A stretch of DNA of 64,000 nt from Bacillota bacterium (GCA_023416695.1 JAEZGY010000030.1:11530-75529), one strand, 5' to 3'. Shown: positions 8,554 through 18,685, numbered from the stretch's first letter. Translations and numbers: made by a program. Notes: generated by a model not told the origin, from the letters alone.

Positions 8554-10865
8554 AAGAACAGTATACATACTGGATAAGAATATACGGAGTTGTACAAGGC
8601 GTAGGATTTCGCCCATTTATAAAACGTCTGGCAAATGAGCTTACAGTTGCAGGAAAGGTGAAGAATGAAGAAGGAAATGTTCACATTCTTGCAACTGGAA
8701 GTATTGGCCAGCTTTCTTTATTTATGGACAAAATTAGGGAATGCCCACCGAATAACGCTTTGATCAATCATTTGGAATATACAGAGCTACCTCTTATGAA
8801 TCTCAAGGATTTCTTAATTATAGATAGTAAAGAAGAGTTGTTTTCTAAGGGTGATTCCTTAAATCTACCACTACATGATACGAAACCGTTTATTCATGTT
8901 GGTGTGGATTTACCACTTTGTGAAAACTGTGAAATGGAACTCTATGATAAAACAAATAGAAGATATCGGTACCCAATGATTAGTTGTGTGCAATGTGGTC
9001 CAAGGTATTCTATATTAAAGTCGCTACCTTATGACAGAAGGAACACAACAATGGAGACTTTTCCTCTTTGTGAAAGCTGTGAGAGGGAATATGACGGAAG
9101 AGATGGTAAGGAGACTCTGATGAGAGTCCATGCCCAAACCATTAGCTGTCATGAATGCGGGCCACAAGTTTTATTTATTAACAATGGTTCTATCGATGAA
9201 AAGGAAAATGCCCTTGTAAAAGCTATTGATATCTTGAGTAAGGGAGGTATCATTGCAGTAAAGGGGATTGGTGGTTATCATTTTGTCTGTAAGCCAGACT
9301 GTGAAGATACGATAAAAAGACTACGGCAGCTTAAAAAAAGAGATAGAAAGCCATTTGCTGTTATGTTTCGTAAACTACATCAGCTAAAAAACTACTGTGA
9401 GATTACTACCGAAGAAGAACAAGTACTGTTATCAAGTGCTAGACCAATTGTTTTGCTAAAAAGAACAGAGTCCGAATTTGTGGATCAACATATATGTAAA
9501 GAGGTTTATGGACAAAGCTCGTTTCTAGGTGCTTTTCTTCCCTATACCGGAATTCAGTGTTTATTACTAGATGCCATAGGGCCTCTTATCTTTACTAGTG
9601 CCAATATGAGTAATGAGCCTATCCTTTATAAGGATCAAGAAGTATTTTCCGTGGCCTTACAGTTAAATGGTATCCTTACCCATACTCGAGTGATTCAGGT
9701 ACCAATGGATGATTCTGTAGTTCAGGTAGTAGCAGGAAGAACCCAGTTTATACGAAGAGCAAGAGGTTATGTTCCAACCCCAATTGCAATGGGTGGCAAA
9801 GAGGGAGAAATGTTTGCAGCAGGGGGTGACTTAAAGGCGGTATTTGGATTTTATCGTAATGGAGAAGTCTATCTCTCTCAATATATTGGTGATTTAGAAC
9901 AGGATGGAAATGATAAGCTGTATCGTTTGAATGAAAATCACATGAAGACATTGTTTCGATTTACACCTAAAATGTTTCTTGCAGATGTTAATGAGGGTTA
10001 CTTTTCACATAAAATCGCATTGGAGTTAATTAAATTAAATACTAAACCTACTGAATTTATTATGATACAGCATCATCACGCTCACATTGCTTCCGTTATG
10101 GCAGAACATAACATACATGAAGTTATTGGAGTAGCCTTTGATGGAACTGGGCTTGGTGAGGATGGTGCAGTATGGGGAAGTGAGTTTTTACTATGTAGGA
10201 AGGGTTCCTATAAAAGACGGGGACATCTTGCCTATGTTCCTGTGGTGGGGTATGACAATGCAGCAAAGAATGCCTTGGTTATGGCTAATTGCCACATGTA
10301 TACAGCTGGAATACCATTAGAAACTGAAGAGTATCAAATGATTTTGGCAGCCCTAAATTCAAAGATTAATACAATACCAACTTGTAGTATGGGACGTTTG
10401 TTTGATACAGTAGCTGCAATTCTTAAGCTTTGTCAGTATAACGGATATGAAGGAGAATGTGCCATTTCTTTAGAATCGGCGGCTATGAAAGGGAATAAGG
10501 AAGGTCTAACCGTACTTCCAGTTGAAATTGTACTTCAAGATGGCACATATCAGATTGACCAAAGTAGCTTAATTAAAACTCTATATAGTGGGATGAATGG
10601 TAAGGAAAACGTGTATGATCTTGCTCTTTCTTTTCATTATTGGGTAGTAGATGTGATTGAACGAATGTGTCTTCTGATGAAAGAGGAGTCTGGCATTAGC
10701 GCGGTTGCCTTAAGTGGTGGAGTATTTGTAAATCGTATCCTATTAGAAAACACTATTCTTAGGTTAGAGGCGGATGGGTTTAGAGTGTTAGTAAATGAAA
10801 AGGTACCCTGTGGGGATGGTGGAATTGCTTTAGGGCAATTGTATCTTGGACAATGGGACATATAA
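8550..10865 (+). CDS. hypF: Carbamoyltransferase HypF
   Basis: A 771-aa protein that makes the thiocarbamate precursor of the hydrogenase cyanide ligands and loads it on HypE. Domains in order: acylphosphatase (GVVQGVGFRPF near residue 13); two zinc fingers (CENCEMEL to CESC, CVQCGP to CHECGP, residues 125-205); a YrdC-like domain (about 215-400); and a Kae1-like carbamoyltransferase (HHHAHIASVMAEH near 510 and FDGTGLGEDGAVWG). All landmarks and the length are normal. Confidence 0.95.
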   Translation: MKEQYTYWIRIYGVVQGVGFRPFIKRLANELTVAGKVKNEEGNVHILATGSIGQLSLFMDKIRECPPNNALINHLEYTELPLMNLKDFLIIDSKEELFSKGDSLNLPLHDTKPFIHVGVDLPLCENCEMELYDKTNRRYRYPMISCVQCGPRYSILKSLPYDRRNTTMETFPLCESCEREYDGRDGKETLMRVHAQTISCHECGPQVLFINNGSIDEKENALVKAIDILSKGGIIAVKGIGGYHFVCKPDCEDTIKRLRQLKKRDRKPFAVMFRKLHQLKNYCEITTEEEQVLLSSARPIVLLKRTESEFVDQHICKEVYGQSSFLGAFLPYTGIQCLLLDAIGPLIFTSANMSNEPILYKDQEVFSVALQLNGILTHTRVIQVPMDDSVVQVVAGRTQFIRRARGYVPTPIAMGGKEGEMFAAGGDLKAVFGFYRNGEVYLSQYIGDLEQDGNDKLYRLNENHMKTLFRFTPKMFLADVNEGYFSHKIALELIKLNTKPTEFIMIQHHHAHIASVMAEHNIHEVIGVAFDGTGLGEDGAVWGSEFLLCRKGSYKRRGHLAYVPVVGYDNAAKNALVMANCHMYTAGIPLETEEYQMILAALNSKINTIPTCSMGRLFDTVAAILKLCQYNGYEGECAISLESAAMKGNKEGLTVLPVEIVLQDGTYQIDQSSLIKTLYSGMNGKENVYDLALSFHYWVVDVIERMCLLMKEESGISAVALSGGVFVNRILLENTILRLEADGFRVLVNEKVPCGDGGIALGQLYLGQWDI

Positions 10866-10896
10866 GTAATCTTGTACTTTAAAGGAGGAAGGTAAT

Positions 10897-11118
10897 ATGT
10901 GTATTGCAGTACCTGGAACCGTAATAAAAATTGAAGATTCTATGGCATTGGTTGATTTCTCAGGTATTATCATAGAAGCAAAAACTGGTCTTGTGCCAAT
11001 TGAAGTAGGAGACAAAGTACTTGTTCACGCAGGCTGTATCTTACAAAAAATGACTTCCTTTGATCACGAGCAGCTGATGGAATTACTTGATGAAATTGAG
11101 ACAATGGAGAATATGTAA
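10897..11118 (+). CDS. hypC: Hydrogenase assembly chaperone HypC
   Basis: A 73-aa protein with the family start MCIAVPG, where Cys2 carries the Fe(CN)2CO unit with HypD. AAAGGAGGAAGG precedes the ATG. It sits between hypF and hypD. Confidence 0.95.
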   Translation: MCIAVPGTVIKIEDSMALVDFSGIIIEAKTGLVPIEVGDKVLVHAGCILQKMTSFDHEQLMELLDEIETMENM

Positions 11119-11138
11119 AGAAGCAAAATGAGGTTTTT

Positions 11139-12185
11139 ATGAAAACATTAGAAGAAATGTTGCAGATACTAAAAAATTATGATGGAGAACCCATAACCTT
11201 TATGGAGGTATGTGGAACTCACACAGGAGCCATAGCTAAAATGGGCATCAAAAGTCTTCTGTCAAGTAAGATTGCCTTAGTTTCCGGCCCAGGCTGCCCT
11301 GTTTGTGTGACTCCTGTCGAGTACATTGATACCCTATGTGAGCTTGCAAAACAGGAAAATACTTGTGTGGTATCCTTTGGGGATATGCTTAGAGTGCCAG
11401 GAACGAAACAATGCTTAAAAGAAGCAATGGCAGAGGGTGCAAGGGTGACCATGATTTATTCACCTTTTGAGGCTATAAAGATGGCAGAGAAGCATCCCGA
11501 TATCACCTACGTATTTGCAGCGGTTGGTTTTGAAACAACAACGCCAATCTATGCCATGATGATAAAAGAAGTGCTGGATAAGAAGATGAATAATCTTAAG
11601 CTACTTACAGCTTTAAAGACCATGCCTGAAGCAATCTCCTACATATGTAAAGAGAATACGAGAATTGTAGGCTTTATCGCACCTGGCCATGTATGTACTA
11701 TAACAGGGAGTAAAGAGTACTCTTCTTTGGCAAAAAAACATGGAGTACCTTTTGTGGTAGCTGGATTTGATGAGAAGCAGATTATTACAGCCATATATTT
11801 ATTGGTGCAAAACTCAGGGACTAACAGGATGTATAATTTGTATCAAGAGGTTGTTACAGAGGACGGCAACGAAACAGCTAAAAACTTGGTATCAACTTAC
11901 TTTGAACCTTGTGATACTACTTGGAGAGGAATTGGTATGATACCTGGCTCAGGACTTAGAATTCGAAAGGAATTTAAACATTTAACAATGGATAGCAGTA
12001 GACTAATAGGTGATGCCAAGCCAGTTGCCTCAGCTTGCATCTGTAGTAGTATTTTACTTGGAAAAGCCCTGCCAACGGATTGTCTACTATATCAGAATGA
12101 TAGCTGCACTCCAGAGCATCCGGTGGGGGCTTGCATGGTGTCTCTAGAAGGAACCTGTAATTGTTACAAGAGAGGAGGAATCTAA
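11139..12185 (+). CDS. hypD: Hydrogenase formation protein HypD
   Basis: A 348-aa iron-sulfur scaffold on which the Fe(CN)2CO group is built with HypC. Family motifs include CGTHTGAI near residue 25, GPGCPVCVTP near 52 and GFETT near 127, with a C-terminal cysteine cluster for the 4Fe-4S centre. hypE begins at the next base after the stop. Confidence 0.95.
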   Translation: MKTLEEMLQILKNYDGEPITFMEVCGTHTGAIAKMGIKSLLSSKIALVSGPGCPVCVTPVEYIDTLCELAKQENTCVVSFGDMLRVPGTKQCLKEAMAEGARVTMIYSPFEAIKMAEKHPDITYVFAAVGFETTTPIYAMMIKEVLDKKMNNLKLLTALKTMPEAISYICKENTRIVGFIAPGHVCTITGSKEYSSLAKKHGVPFVVAGFDEKQIITAIYLLVQNSGTNRMYNLYQEVVTEDGNETAKNLVSTYFEPCDTTWRGIGMIPGSGLRIRKEFKHLTMDSSRLIGDAKPVASACICSSILLGKALPTDCLLYQNDSCTPEHPVGACMVSLEGTCNCYKRGGI

Positions 12186-13166
12186 ATGATCATAACAGCA
12201 GCACATGGAAGTGGTGGTAGTGCAACGAATCAACTAGTGACAGAAGTATTTGCTAAACATTTTCATAATGAAATCTTAAATAGAATGGAAGATTCGGCCG
12301 TTGTTTCCTCTAGTGAAAGGATTGCCATTAGTACGGACAGCTTTGTAGTGACACCAAGATTTTTCCCAGGTGGTGACATCGGAAAGTTGGCCATATGTGG
12401 AACAGTAAATGACCTTTTAATGTCTGGTGCTATTCCAAAGTATTTGACCTGTGGGTTTATCATTGAGGAGGGGGCATTAATAGAGGAACTTGACCTTATA
12501 GCAGCTTCTATGGCGAGGGAAGCTAATGCATCAGGAATTATATTAGTAGCTGGAGATACCAAGGTCATAGAAGGAAATGGTGGAATCTATATAAATACTA
12601 CAGGAGTGGGGTTTGTACCCTCAGATAGAGAGTTATCCGTAGCTTCTATAGAGGAAGAGGATGTCATCTTACTATCAGGCACATTAGGGGAACATCATGC
12701 GACAATATTAAGTAGCCGCATGAATATTAAGAATACTATTTCCAGTGACTGTAGAGTGTTAAAAGAAGGGGTAGAAGCCTTGTTTGATGCTAAAATCCAG
12801 ATAAAAGCTATGAGAGATGTAACAAGGGGCGGGCTTGGAACCATATTAAATGAGTTTTCCGTGGGTTCTAATAAGGGCATTGAAATTATGGAAGAGATAC
12901 TACCAATAAGTGAGCAAGTACAAGGCTTTTGTTCTATTCTTGGGTTAAATCCTTTATATATGGGCAATGAAGGTAAATTTATTGCCGTTATCCCAAGAGA
13001 ACAGGCAGAACTGGCGATTAAAACACTTCAGCAAATAGAGGGCTATGAAGAAGCTACCATCATTGGCAAAGTAGTACCTAGAGCTGGAGTACGAATGATC
13101 ACAAAGCTTGGTGGAGTCGTTCGTGTAGATGTGTTACAAGGGGAGGGGTTACCAAGAATTTGTTAA
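12186..13166 (+). CDS. hypE: Carbamoyl phosphate dehydratase HypE
   Basis: A 326-aa PurM-like ATPase that dehydrates the C-terminal thiocarboxamide to thiocyanate. The essential tail PRIC is intact at the last residue. The N-terminal GSGGSATNQL segment and the DVTRGGLGTILNE segment near 215 are typical. It is the last gene of the ech-hyp run. No hypB follows. Confidence 0.95.
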   Translation: MIITAAHGSGGSATNQLVTEVFAKHFHNEILNRMEDSAVVSSSERIAISTDSFVVTPRFFPGGDIGKLAICGTVNDLLMSGAIPKYLTCGFIIEEGALIEELDLIAASMAREANASGIILVAGDTKVIEGNGGIYINTTGVGFVPSDRELSVASIEEEDVILLSGTLGEHHATILSSRMNIKNTISSDCRVLKEGVEALFDAKIQIKAMRDVTRGGLGTILNEFSVGSNKGIEIMEEILPISEQVQGFCSILGLNPLYMGNEGKFIAVIPREQAELAIKTLQQIEGYEEATIIGKVVPRAGVRMITKLGGVVRVDVLQGEGLPRIC

Positions 13167-13189
13167 TGAAGAGTTTTATTGGAATGGAT

Positions 13190-13218
13190 TATCTTTATAC
13201 AGTTAACGCATAAAGATA
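13190..13218. repeat. Hairpin downstream of hypE
   Basis: Perfect 9-base arms TATCTTTAT and ATAAAGATA around an 11-base loop, without a T-run on either side. It may protect the 3' end of the mRNA or be a weak terminator. Confidence 0.4.
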
Positions 13219-13285
13219 TGGAATTATGTGGTAATTAATTGTAATGCATGATAATATTAAGGTGATATAAACATTTTACAGTGGA

Positions 13286-14701
13286 GTGCTTTTGAATACT
13301 ATGTTTATAAATAAGAATGTAAGGGGAAGAAAGAGAGGGAGTATTGCAAAAGGTAAAATTCTTTTTATTCGTAGACCTATAAAATATGTATTGTTTTGTT
13401 TTATTATTACACTCATATTTTTAGGGGAATTTATTGGTTTAAATGGATTATCTGTTGCAGAACAAGGGGAAGAAGGTCTTTTTATTTATCAAGGAGCTGC
13501 TATAGCCATAAACAGCAGTGATTATAGTCTGACACAGAATGATTATGATAAGATATATAACACAACTTATGTAACTGGAATCAATAACAGAGAAGAAATG
13601 ATAGCACTACCTCAGGGGAATGTTCATAATGTAAAAGAACATTTAGGGGAAGATCCCCAAATAATGTCTGAGCAAATGATAAGTGAGGGTGCAGAGGAAC
13701 TTCTTAAGGAAGAGTTTGTAGATGGTGTTGTGTTATATGCCCAAATGGATACAAGATTAGATAATATATTTCGCTGGGAAAAAGCAGTTTCCTTAGTAGA
13801 AGGAGAATTTCCTAGTTATGAAAATAAAGGAATCTTGATAGAATCTAGGTTTGCAAAGCAAAATAACCTAAAGGTGGGAGATTCATGCACCTTTTTGATG
13901 ACTGAGTATGGAAAGCAATGTACATTTTCTGTATGTGGGATTTATAAGGTAGAATCTGATCTTTATATTGGCAAAAATATATATCTCGGAGAGGGTATTT
14001 ATCACCTAAGTCCATATAATAAAACATATATTAATTATGATTATGCAGTTGAAACAACTGGTTTAGTATTACGAAAGACAGAGGGGTGTAACATCTATGT
14101 GGATCAATTGAATCATGTAGATGGGGTTGTGTCTGAATTAGAACATCTATTTGGTGATAATGCGCTGGTTGAGAATATCGTATTTTTAGATGTATCAGAT
14201 GAGAGTGCTACTGTAAAGCAAATGAAAGGTTTCTCTAGGATGATAGTAATATTAGCCACTTGTATAGGCGGACTCTTATTATTGTTTATTCCTATTATTT
14301 TTGGTAAAAAGAATAAAAAAGATTATGTCACATTCTTTACTAGTGGATATAGTAAGCTTAAAATCATTCTTGTACATGCTCTTTCCATGTTAGCCGTTAC
14401 AGCATTGTCACTCATATTAGCTTCTGTATTGTATAGGGTAACAATAGATCACGTCTTTGCTCAGAATGATAAAAGTATAAATCAATCAGAATCACTAAAT
14501 ACAGATGAAACAGTAAGTTTTTATACTACTCCAGATCTTAATCAACCATTTAGTTTAGATGCATATGCTGGGCAATTAGTTACGATACATAATGTTTTGA
14601 TTATCTTAGTAACTGTCATATATGTCATAGTTCTTTGCTTAGTTTCTCCTGTTTGTAATATTATAAAATTAAAGGAAGAAAACACTAGTAAAGAAACATA
14701 A
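13286..14701 (+). CDS. FtsX/MacB-like membrane protein without a partner ATPase
   Basis: A protein of up to 471 aa with the FtsX permease plan. There is one N-terminal membrane helix near residues 30-50. A roughly 270-residue outside domain resembling the MacB periplasmic core follows, with LVEGEFPSYENKGILIESRFA as its typical part. Three C-terminal helices (about 320-340, 360-385, 435-460) complete it. The start is uncertain: GTG 13286, TTG 13292 just after GTGGAG, or ATG 13301. No ABC ATPase is adjacent, so its partner is elsewhere or it acts alone. Exporter, lipoprotein-release or signalling roles are all possible. Confidence 0.6.
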   Translation: MLLNTMFINKNVRGRKRGSIAKGKILFIRRPIKYVLFCFIITLIFLGEFIGLNGLSVAEQGEEGLFIYQGAAIAINSSDYSLTQNDYDKIYNTTYVTGINNREEMIALPQGNVHNVKEHLGEDPQIMSEQMISEGAEELLKEEFVDGVVLYAQMDTRLDNIFRWEKAVSLVEGEFPSYENKGILIESRFAKQNNLKVGDSCTFLMTEYGKQCTFSVCGIYKVESDLYIGKNIYLGEGIYHLSPYNKTYINYDYAVETTGLVLRKTEGCNIYVDQLNHVDGVVSELEHLFGDNALVENIVFLDVSDESATVKQMKGFSRMIVILATCIGGLLLLFIPIIFGKKNKKDYVTFFTSGYSKLKIILVHALSMLAVTALSLILASVLYRVTIDHVFAQNDKSINQSESLNTDETVSFYTTPDLNQPFSLDAYAGQLVTIHNVLIILVTVIYVIVLCLVSPVCNIIKLKEENTSKET

Positions 14702-14719
14702 TAATATTTATGTTATAGA

Positions 14720-14758
14720 AAAGGCGATAGATAAAGATATCTATCGCTTTATTTTATT
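14720..14758 (+). terminator. Terminator after the FtsX-like gene
   Basis: GCGATAGAT pairs with ATCTATCGC around a 6-base loop, followed by TTTATTTTATT. Confidence 0.8.
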
Positions 14759-14919
14759 GCATACTTAGTATAATGTTTTATTTATACATAGTTTAGAAAA
14801 AACACAATAAATGTATTGAAATATATTAAAAAGTACTATAATATGGAAATATGTAGAAAATTGCTGCGAGTAAACTGATCATATGAGAAATTTAGAATAC
14901 TAATGGAAGGTTGACTTTT

Positions 14920-16113
14920 ATGGATAGTGGAATCATTAAAGCTTTCGAAGCACTCATTACTTTAGATGTTAAAACCTTAATCGGTGTGTTGGTTTGGTGT
15001 GATTTGGCTTTGTCTCTTTTAGCATTTGGATATTACATATTTCATGAATCACATTATGAAAAGAAACTAATCAAATGGTTTAGTATTGCTAAGATAATAC
15101 AAGTACTAGGTTGGTTTCTAATATTCTTACGTGGACAAATAGACGATTTAGCGTCAATTTACGTAGGTAATATCTTGGTATACTTTAGTTTCTATATGGA
15201 TTCCATCATTATGCTTAGTATGATTAGGGAGTTGAAAAAGATATGGTATAAAGTACAATTGACTCTATTGGTACTACTTATCTCCATATTCTTATGTTTG
15301 CAGATGACATCTGGTCAAGGAAATGTCAGGCTTGGAATGATTTCAATCAGTATTTTTTGTTTATTATTTGTTCCAACCATAAGCTATATCTTTAATAAGC
15401 AAAGTAGCAGATTTAAGTGCTTTATAGGTATGAATAACTTTATATTTATCATGATACTTTTACTAAGGGCTATGCGCTCACTTTTTGTTGGTTATATGGG
15501 CTTATTTGCTAATGATGTTTTTCAAAGTACAACTTTTATTACAATGATTTTATTAGTGTTTGTTAATGGGGCAGGTTTTTTACTGTTGATGTATGAGCAC
15601 ACAGATGAATTATTGAGGGTCAGTGCTAACTTAGATCCTTTGACTCAAATCAGTAACAGAAGGAATTTTATGATAAAAGCAGAAGATTTTTATCAAAGGA
15701 GCATAAAAGAGCATAGTTCATTGTCCTTTCTCTTTGTTGATATTGATTATTTTAAGAAAGTAAATGATAATTATGGTCATCTATTTGGAGATGAAGTACT
15801 GAAAGCGATTGCTAAGGTCATTACTGAAAATGTTAGACCTACAGACTTATATTGTCGTTTCGGCGGAGAAGAATTTTTGATCCTATTACCAGACACTAAA
15901 AACGAGGAAGCTGTTGTTGTAGGCAATAGAATACGTGAAACGGTGGAAAAATTAGTGTTTGTAGATAAAAAAACATTTAAATGTACTACTAGTGTGGGTA
16001 TTTTTACAGATATACCAAATGATGATAGAAACATACAGCAGTTTATAGATTTAGCAGACCAAGCCTTATACCAAGCAAAGGGTTCGGGACGAAATTGTGT
16101 AGTGGCAATATAG
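14920..16113 (+). CDS. Membrane diguanylate cyclase (GGDEF)
   Basis: A 397-aa protein: six or seven membrane helices over residues 1-225, then a GGDEF domain that makes cyclic-di-GMP from two GTP. DPLTQISNRR opens the domain, the active site GGEEF is at 315-319 and the product-inhibition site RPTD at 306-309 is spaced correctly, so it should be active and feedback-controlled. The start is ATG 14920, with GGAAGG 10 bases before it; an upstream in-frame TTG sits too close to that site. There is no EAL domain. The input signal of the membrane part is unknown. Confidence 0.9.
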   Translation: MDSGIIKAFEALITLDVKTLIGVLVWCDLALSLLAFGYYIFHESHYEKKLIKWFSIAKIIQVLGWFLIFLRGQIDDLASIYVGNILVYFSFYMDSIIMLSMIRELKKIWYKVQLTLLVLLISIFLCLQMTSGQGNVRLGMISISIFCLLFVPTISYIFNKQSSRFKCFIGMNNFIFIMILLLRAMRSLFVGYMGLFANDVFQSTTFITMILLVFVNGAGFLLLMYEHTDELLRVSANLDPLTQISNRRNFMIKAEDFYQRSIKEHSSLSFLFVDIDYFKKVNDNYGHLFGDEVLKAIAKVITENVRPTDLYCRFGGEEFLILLPDTKNEEAVVVGNRIRETVEKLVFVDKKTFKCTTSVGIFTDIPNDDRNIQQFIDLADQALYQAKGSGRNCVVAI

Positions 16114-16197
16114 TATTAGTAAATAACGCAATAATTTATGAATGATTCCATTTCTCCATCATAGTATATAGTAGGAAAACCAAATGGAGATGATTTC

Positions 16198-16812
16198 TTG
16201 GAATGTATTACAATAGAGCAGGGAACCTCATTGGCTAGGATATTCCATGCTGCACCAAAAGCTCCTGCTGTAGATGTGTATTTAAATAACATGTTGGTAG
16301 CACAGGGCTTGGAGTTTACAAAGCTTACAGATTATATGCCAGTGCCAATGGGCCAATATAACGTTCAAATTTATGCAACTGGTGATAGAAGTAATCCTGT
16401 CATTTCAGCGATGTTAGATGTCCCTCAGGGAGAGGTTTTGACAGTTGCAGCTACTGGGGATATGAATGATCTAAAATTGATTGTGTTAAACGACAATAGT
16501 GAAGCTGGAGTAATTGCAGATGGAAGTACAATCCGTGCCGTACATCTTTCACCAAATGCGCCAGGCGTTAATATTACGGCAAATGGGGTACCATTAGCAA
16601 ACGATCTTAAGTTTAGGGAAATGACTGATTATGTTGCTGTCCCTCAAGGGAGATACAATATAAGCGTTAGTGCCAGTAGCAATAATACGCCAGTATTAAT
16701 GTTTGAGTTATCACTTATGAATAATGTAATTGGAACCGCTTATGTATTAGGCGATTTGCCAAATTTGATGCCAATGTATGTCATAGATGGTGGGACCTAC
16801 TTCTGTAAGTAG
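16198..16812 (+). CDS. DUF4397 two-repeat protein
   Basis: A 204-aa protein of two homologous beta-rich repeats (about 10-98 and 105-195). Each begins IFHAAPKAP or VHLSPNAPG and contains DY-x-x-VPxGxYN. This is the DUF4397 domain seen in firmicute surface and spore proteins. The start is TTG with GGAGA seven bases before it. No signal peptide is visible, which is usual for spore-coat cargo. A CATAGTATA at 16160 resembles a sigma-K -10 but has no matching -35. It stands next to the collagen-like spore genes, so a spore-surface role is plausible but unproved. Confidence 0.7.
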   Translation: MECITIEQGTSLARIFHAAPKAPAVDVYLNNMLVAQGLEFTKLTDYMPVPMGQYNVQIYATGDRSNPVISAMLDVPQGEVLTVAATGDMNDLKLIVLNDNSEAGVIADGSTIRAVHLSPNAPGVNITANGVPLANDLKFREMTDYVAVPQGRYNISVSASSNNTPVLMFELSLMNNVIGTAYVLGDLPNLMPMYVIDGGTYFCK

Positions 16813-16846
16813 AAGTATAGGTTTTGTAATTTATAAACTAGCTATA

Positions 16847-16897
16847 AAAGAAGCACTCCATTCTATATCGTTGTGTAGAATGGTGTGCTTCTTTTTG
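16847..16897. terminator. Bidirectional terminator between convergent genes
   Basis: AAGAAGCAC...CCATTCTA pairs with TAGAATGG...GTGCTTCTT. There are As on the left and TTTTT on the right, so it can stop transcription from both sides. Confidence 0.85.
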
Positions 16898-16911
16898 GTG
16901 TATATAAAGTG

Positions 16912-17769
16912 TTATTTTAATCGGATTAGCATAAGACCAGCACCAGCACCAGTCTGAAGGGTTGCTGCGACCCCTAGTATATTGAGTCCGAAAGCACGTA
17001 AAGTAACAGTACTTCCAACAGATAAGGTGGTTTCAATTTCATTATAGTAATTACTTAATGAAATGAGTGGGATAATTGAAGATGCAACGTTATTAACACC
17101 ATTTATGAGGAGCTGGGTGCCCATTAAAACAGAAAGTGTAGTATTAACAAAATAGGAGATACGATAAGTGCCTGCAGTTTGTACAGTAAATTGATTTTTA
17201 GCAGCATTTAAAGAGATATCTGCAGAGTTTACAAGTATATTGTTAAAAGCAATATTTTGTGCTCCAGTACCTAATATTGTAATGAGTTGGGCAGTTGAGG
17301 TATTAGCTGCAAAAGCGGCAGTAGCCGTAAATGGAGTTGGAGCAGCTGCCCCAGTAGCCCCAGTAGGGCCAGTAGACCCGGTAGCACCAGTAGCTCCAAT
17401 AGCACCAGCTGGACCAGTATCACCTGTATAAGATCCAGTAGCCCCAGTAGGGCCAGTAGCCCCAGTAGCCCCCATATTTGTTGCAGAGTTCATAGCTAGG
17501 CTTACTTTATTGTTCTGAAAAAGCTGAAATTCAGTAGAACTATTTAAAAGCTTTCCAACACTATCATTCGCTTGAAGAATTTGAGCAAGTGTTGGTGCCT
17601 GACCTTGTAGGCCTGGTAGTGTACCAATGATAAATTGTAGTTTTTCGCCTTCTGTATTAAGAATATGGCTAATTCCAAGTTCTTCCATAGCGATAGAAGA
17701 GAGGATTTGATTAAGAGCTTCTTCTCTTGTAAGAGTAGTACTTGTATCAGTGAAACTTGGTTGAGACAT
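16912..17769 (-). CDS. Collagen-like spore-surface protein A (BclA-like)
   Basis: A 285-aa three-part protein. Residues 1-75 are an N-terminal module with [14 protein letters not shown] and the LNTEGEKLQ motif, shared by all three collagen proteins here. Residues 98-142 are about 15 GXX triplets, mostly GAT and GPT. The last 140 residues are a beta-rich domain resembling the TNF/C1q-like head of BclA. BclA-type proteins form glycosylated hair-like filaments on the exosporium, with threonines of the triplets carrying sugars. GGGGGG lies before the ATG. It follows its paralog by 24 bases, so they are probably co-transcribed. Confidence 0.85.
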   Translation of the reverse strand: MSQPSFTDTSTTLTREEALNQILSSIAMEELGISHILNTEGEKLQFIIGTLPGLQGQAPTLAQILQANDSVGKLLNSSTEFQLFQNNKVSLAMNSATNMGATGATGPTGATGSYTGDTGPAGAIGATGATGSTGPTGATGAAAPTPFTATAAFAANTSTAQLITILGTGAQNIAFNNILVNSADISLNAAKNQFTVQTAGTYRISYFVNTTLSVLMGTQLLINGVNNVASSIIPLISLSNYYNEIETTLSVGSTVTLRAFGLNILGVAATLQTGAGAGLMLIRLK

Positions 17770-17793
17770 AAGTTGGTTCCCCCCTTTTCGCTA

Positions 17794-18621
17794 CTATGAT
17801 AACTGAATAATGGATAGTGAGGCATGAAGTGAACCAGCAGATAATGAAATTGATACAGTACTGAGAGCTTGCAATTCTATAGTATCGCCAGCGATTAAAT
17901 CAGCAATAACTTCATTGCTAACATTCGAAGCAGCTAATATCGAACTTACTGTTGTTCCAGGAAGTGCTAAACTTGTTCTTAAAATACGAGTAGAGTAGGC
18001 CACTGAAACCAATGAGTTTACGATATAAGAAATACGATAACGCCCTGCACGGTTTATAGTGAATACGGTATTATCAGTTGTGACATAAGGCGAGATGATT
18101 TGACTATCAGGTAGAGGAATACTTGAATAGGATAGGATAGACAAGCTTAAGGCGCTAATATTAGCAGCATAGGTGGCGTTGTCAGTAGTGTTTGTACCAG
18201 TAGGGCCCGTAGGGCCAGTAGCACCAGTAGCCCCAGCAGCACCAGTAGCACCGGTAGCACCCGTAGGACCTATAGGACCTCCAGCAGCACCAGTAGGGCC
18301 AGTAGCACCAGTAGCACCAGTAGCACCTGTCATAGGAGATACTGATAATACACTTTGTAATTTATTTTTATATAATAACTGCTGTTGAGCAACAGCATCT
18401 AAGGTTGATCTTACACTTTCATTGATTGATAAAACATCATTCACAGTAGCTCCAGGTCCTGGAACTCCAGGTAATGTGCCCAACACATACTGTAGTTTTT
18501 CTCCTTCTGTATTAAGAATATGGCTTAATCCAAGTTCCTCCATGGCGATAGAAGAAATAATTTGATTAACAACATCATCTCTTGTTAAACCAGGAGTTGT
18601 TGGGAAACTAGGTACTGACAT
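17794..18621 (-). CDS. Collagen-like spore-surface protein B (BclA-like)
   Basis: A 275-aa paralog of the next gene with the same plan: N-terminal [13 protein letters not shown] and NTEGEKLQ module, a triplet region near residues 98-142 with one GGP interruption, and a C-terminal head domain. The start is ATG 18621, nine bases after GGAGGT. An upstream in-frame TTG touches that site, and MSVPSFP matches the starts of the other two collagen proteins. It is preceded by a sigma-K-like promoter. Confidence 0.85.
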   Translation of the reverse strand: MSVPSFPTTPGLTRDDVVNQIISSIAMEELGLSHILNTEGEKLQYVLGTLPGVPGPGATVNDVLSINESVRSTLDAVAQQQLLYKNKLQSVLSVSPMTGATGATGATGPTGAAGGPIGPTGATGATGAAGATGATGPTGPTGTNTTDNATYAANISALSLSILSYSSIPLPDSQIISPYVTTDNTVFTINRAGRYRISYIVNSLVSVAYSTRILRTSLALPGTTVSSILAASNVSNEVIADLIAGDTIELQALSTVSISLSAGSLHASLSIIQLS

Positions 18622-18650
18622 ATTTTTCAAACCTCCGGATAGTATACTAA

Positions 18651-18678
18651 TAATATATGCAGAGTGCGAAAAATGGTG
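18651..18678 (-). promoter_or_regulatory. Sigma-K-like promoter for the collagen gene pair
   Basis: On the minus strand, CACC, 15 bases, CATATATTA, fitting the mother-cell sigma-K -10 rule CATAnnnTA with an AC-containing -35. The same spacing recurs at two other promoters in this island. Confidence 0.6.
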
Positions 18679-18685
18679 ACAATCG

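Noticed and set aside
17240..18390. Plus-strand frames rich in PVAPVGPV repeats
   Set aside because: They are the reverse-strand shadow of the collagen triplets in the minus-strand genes.
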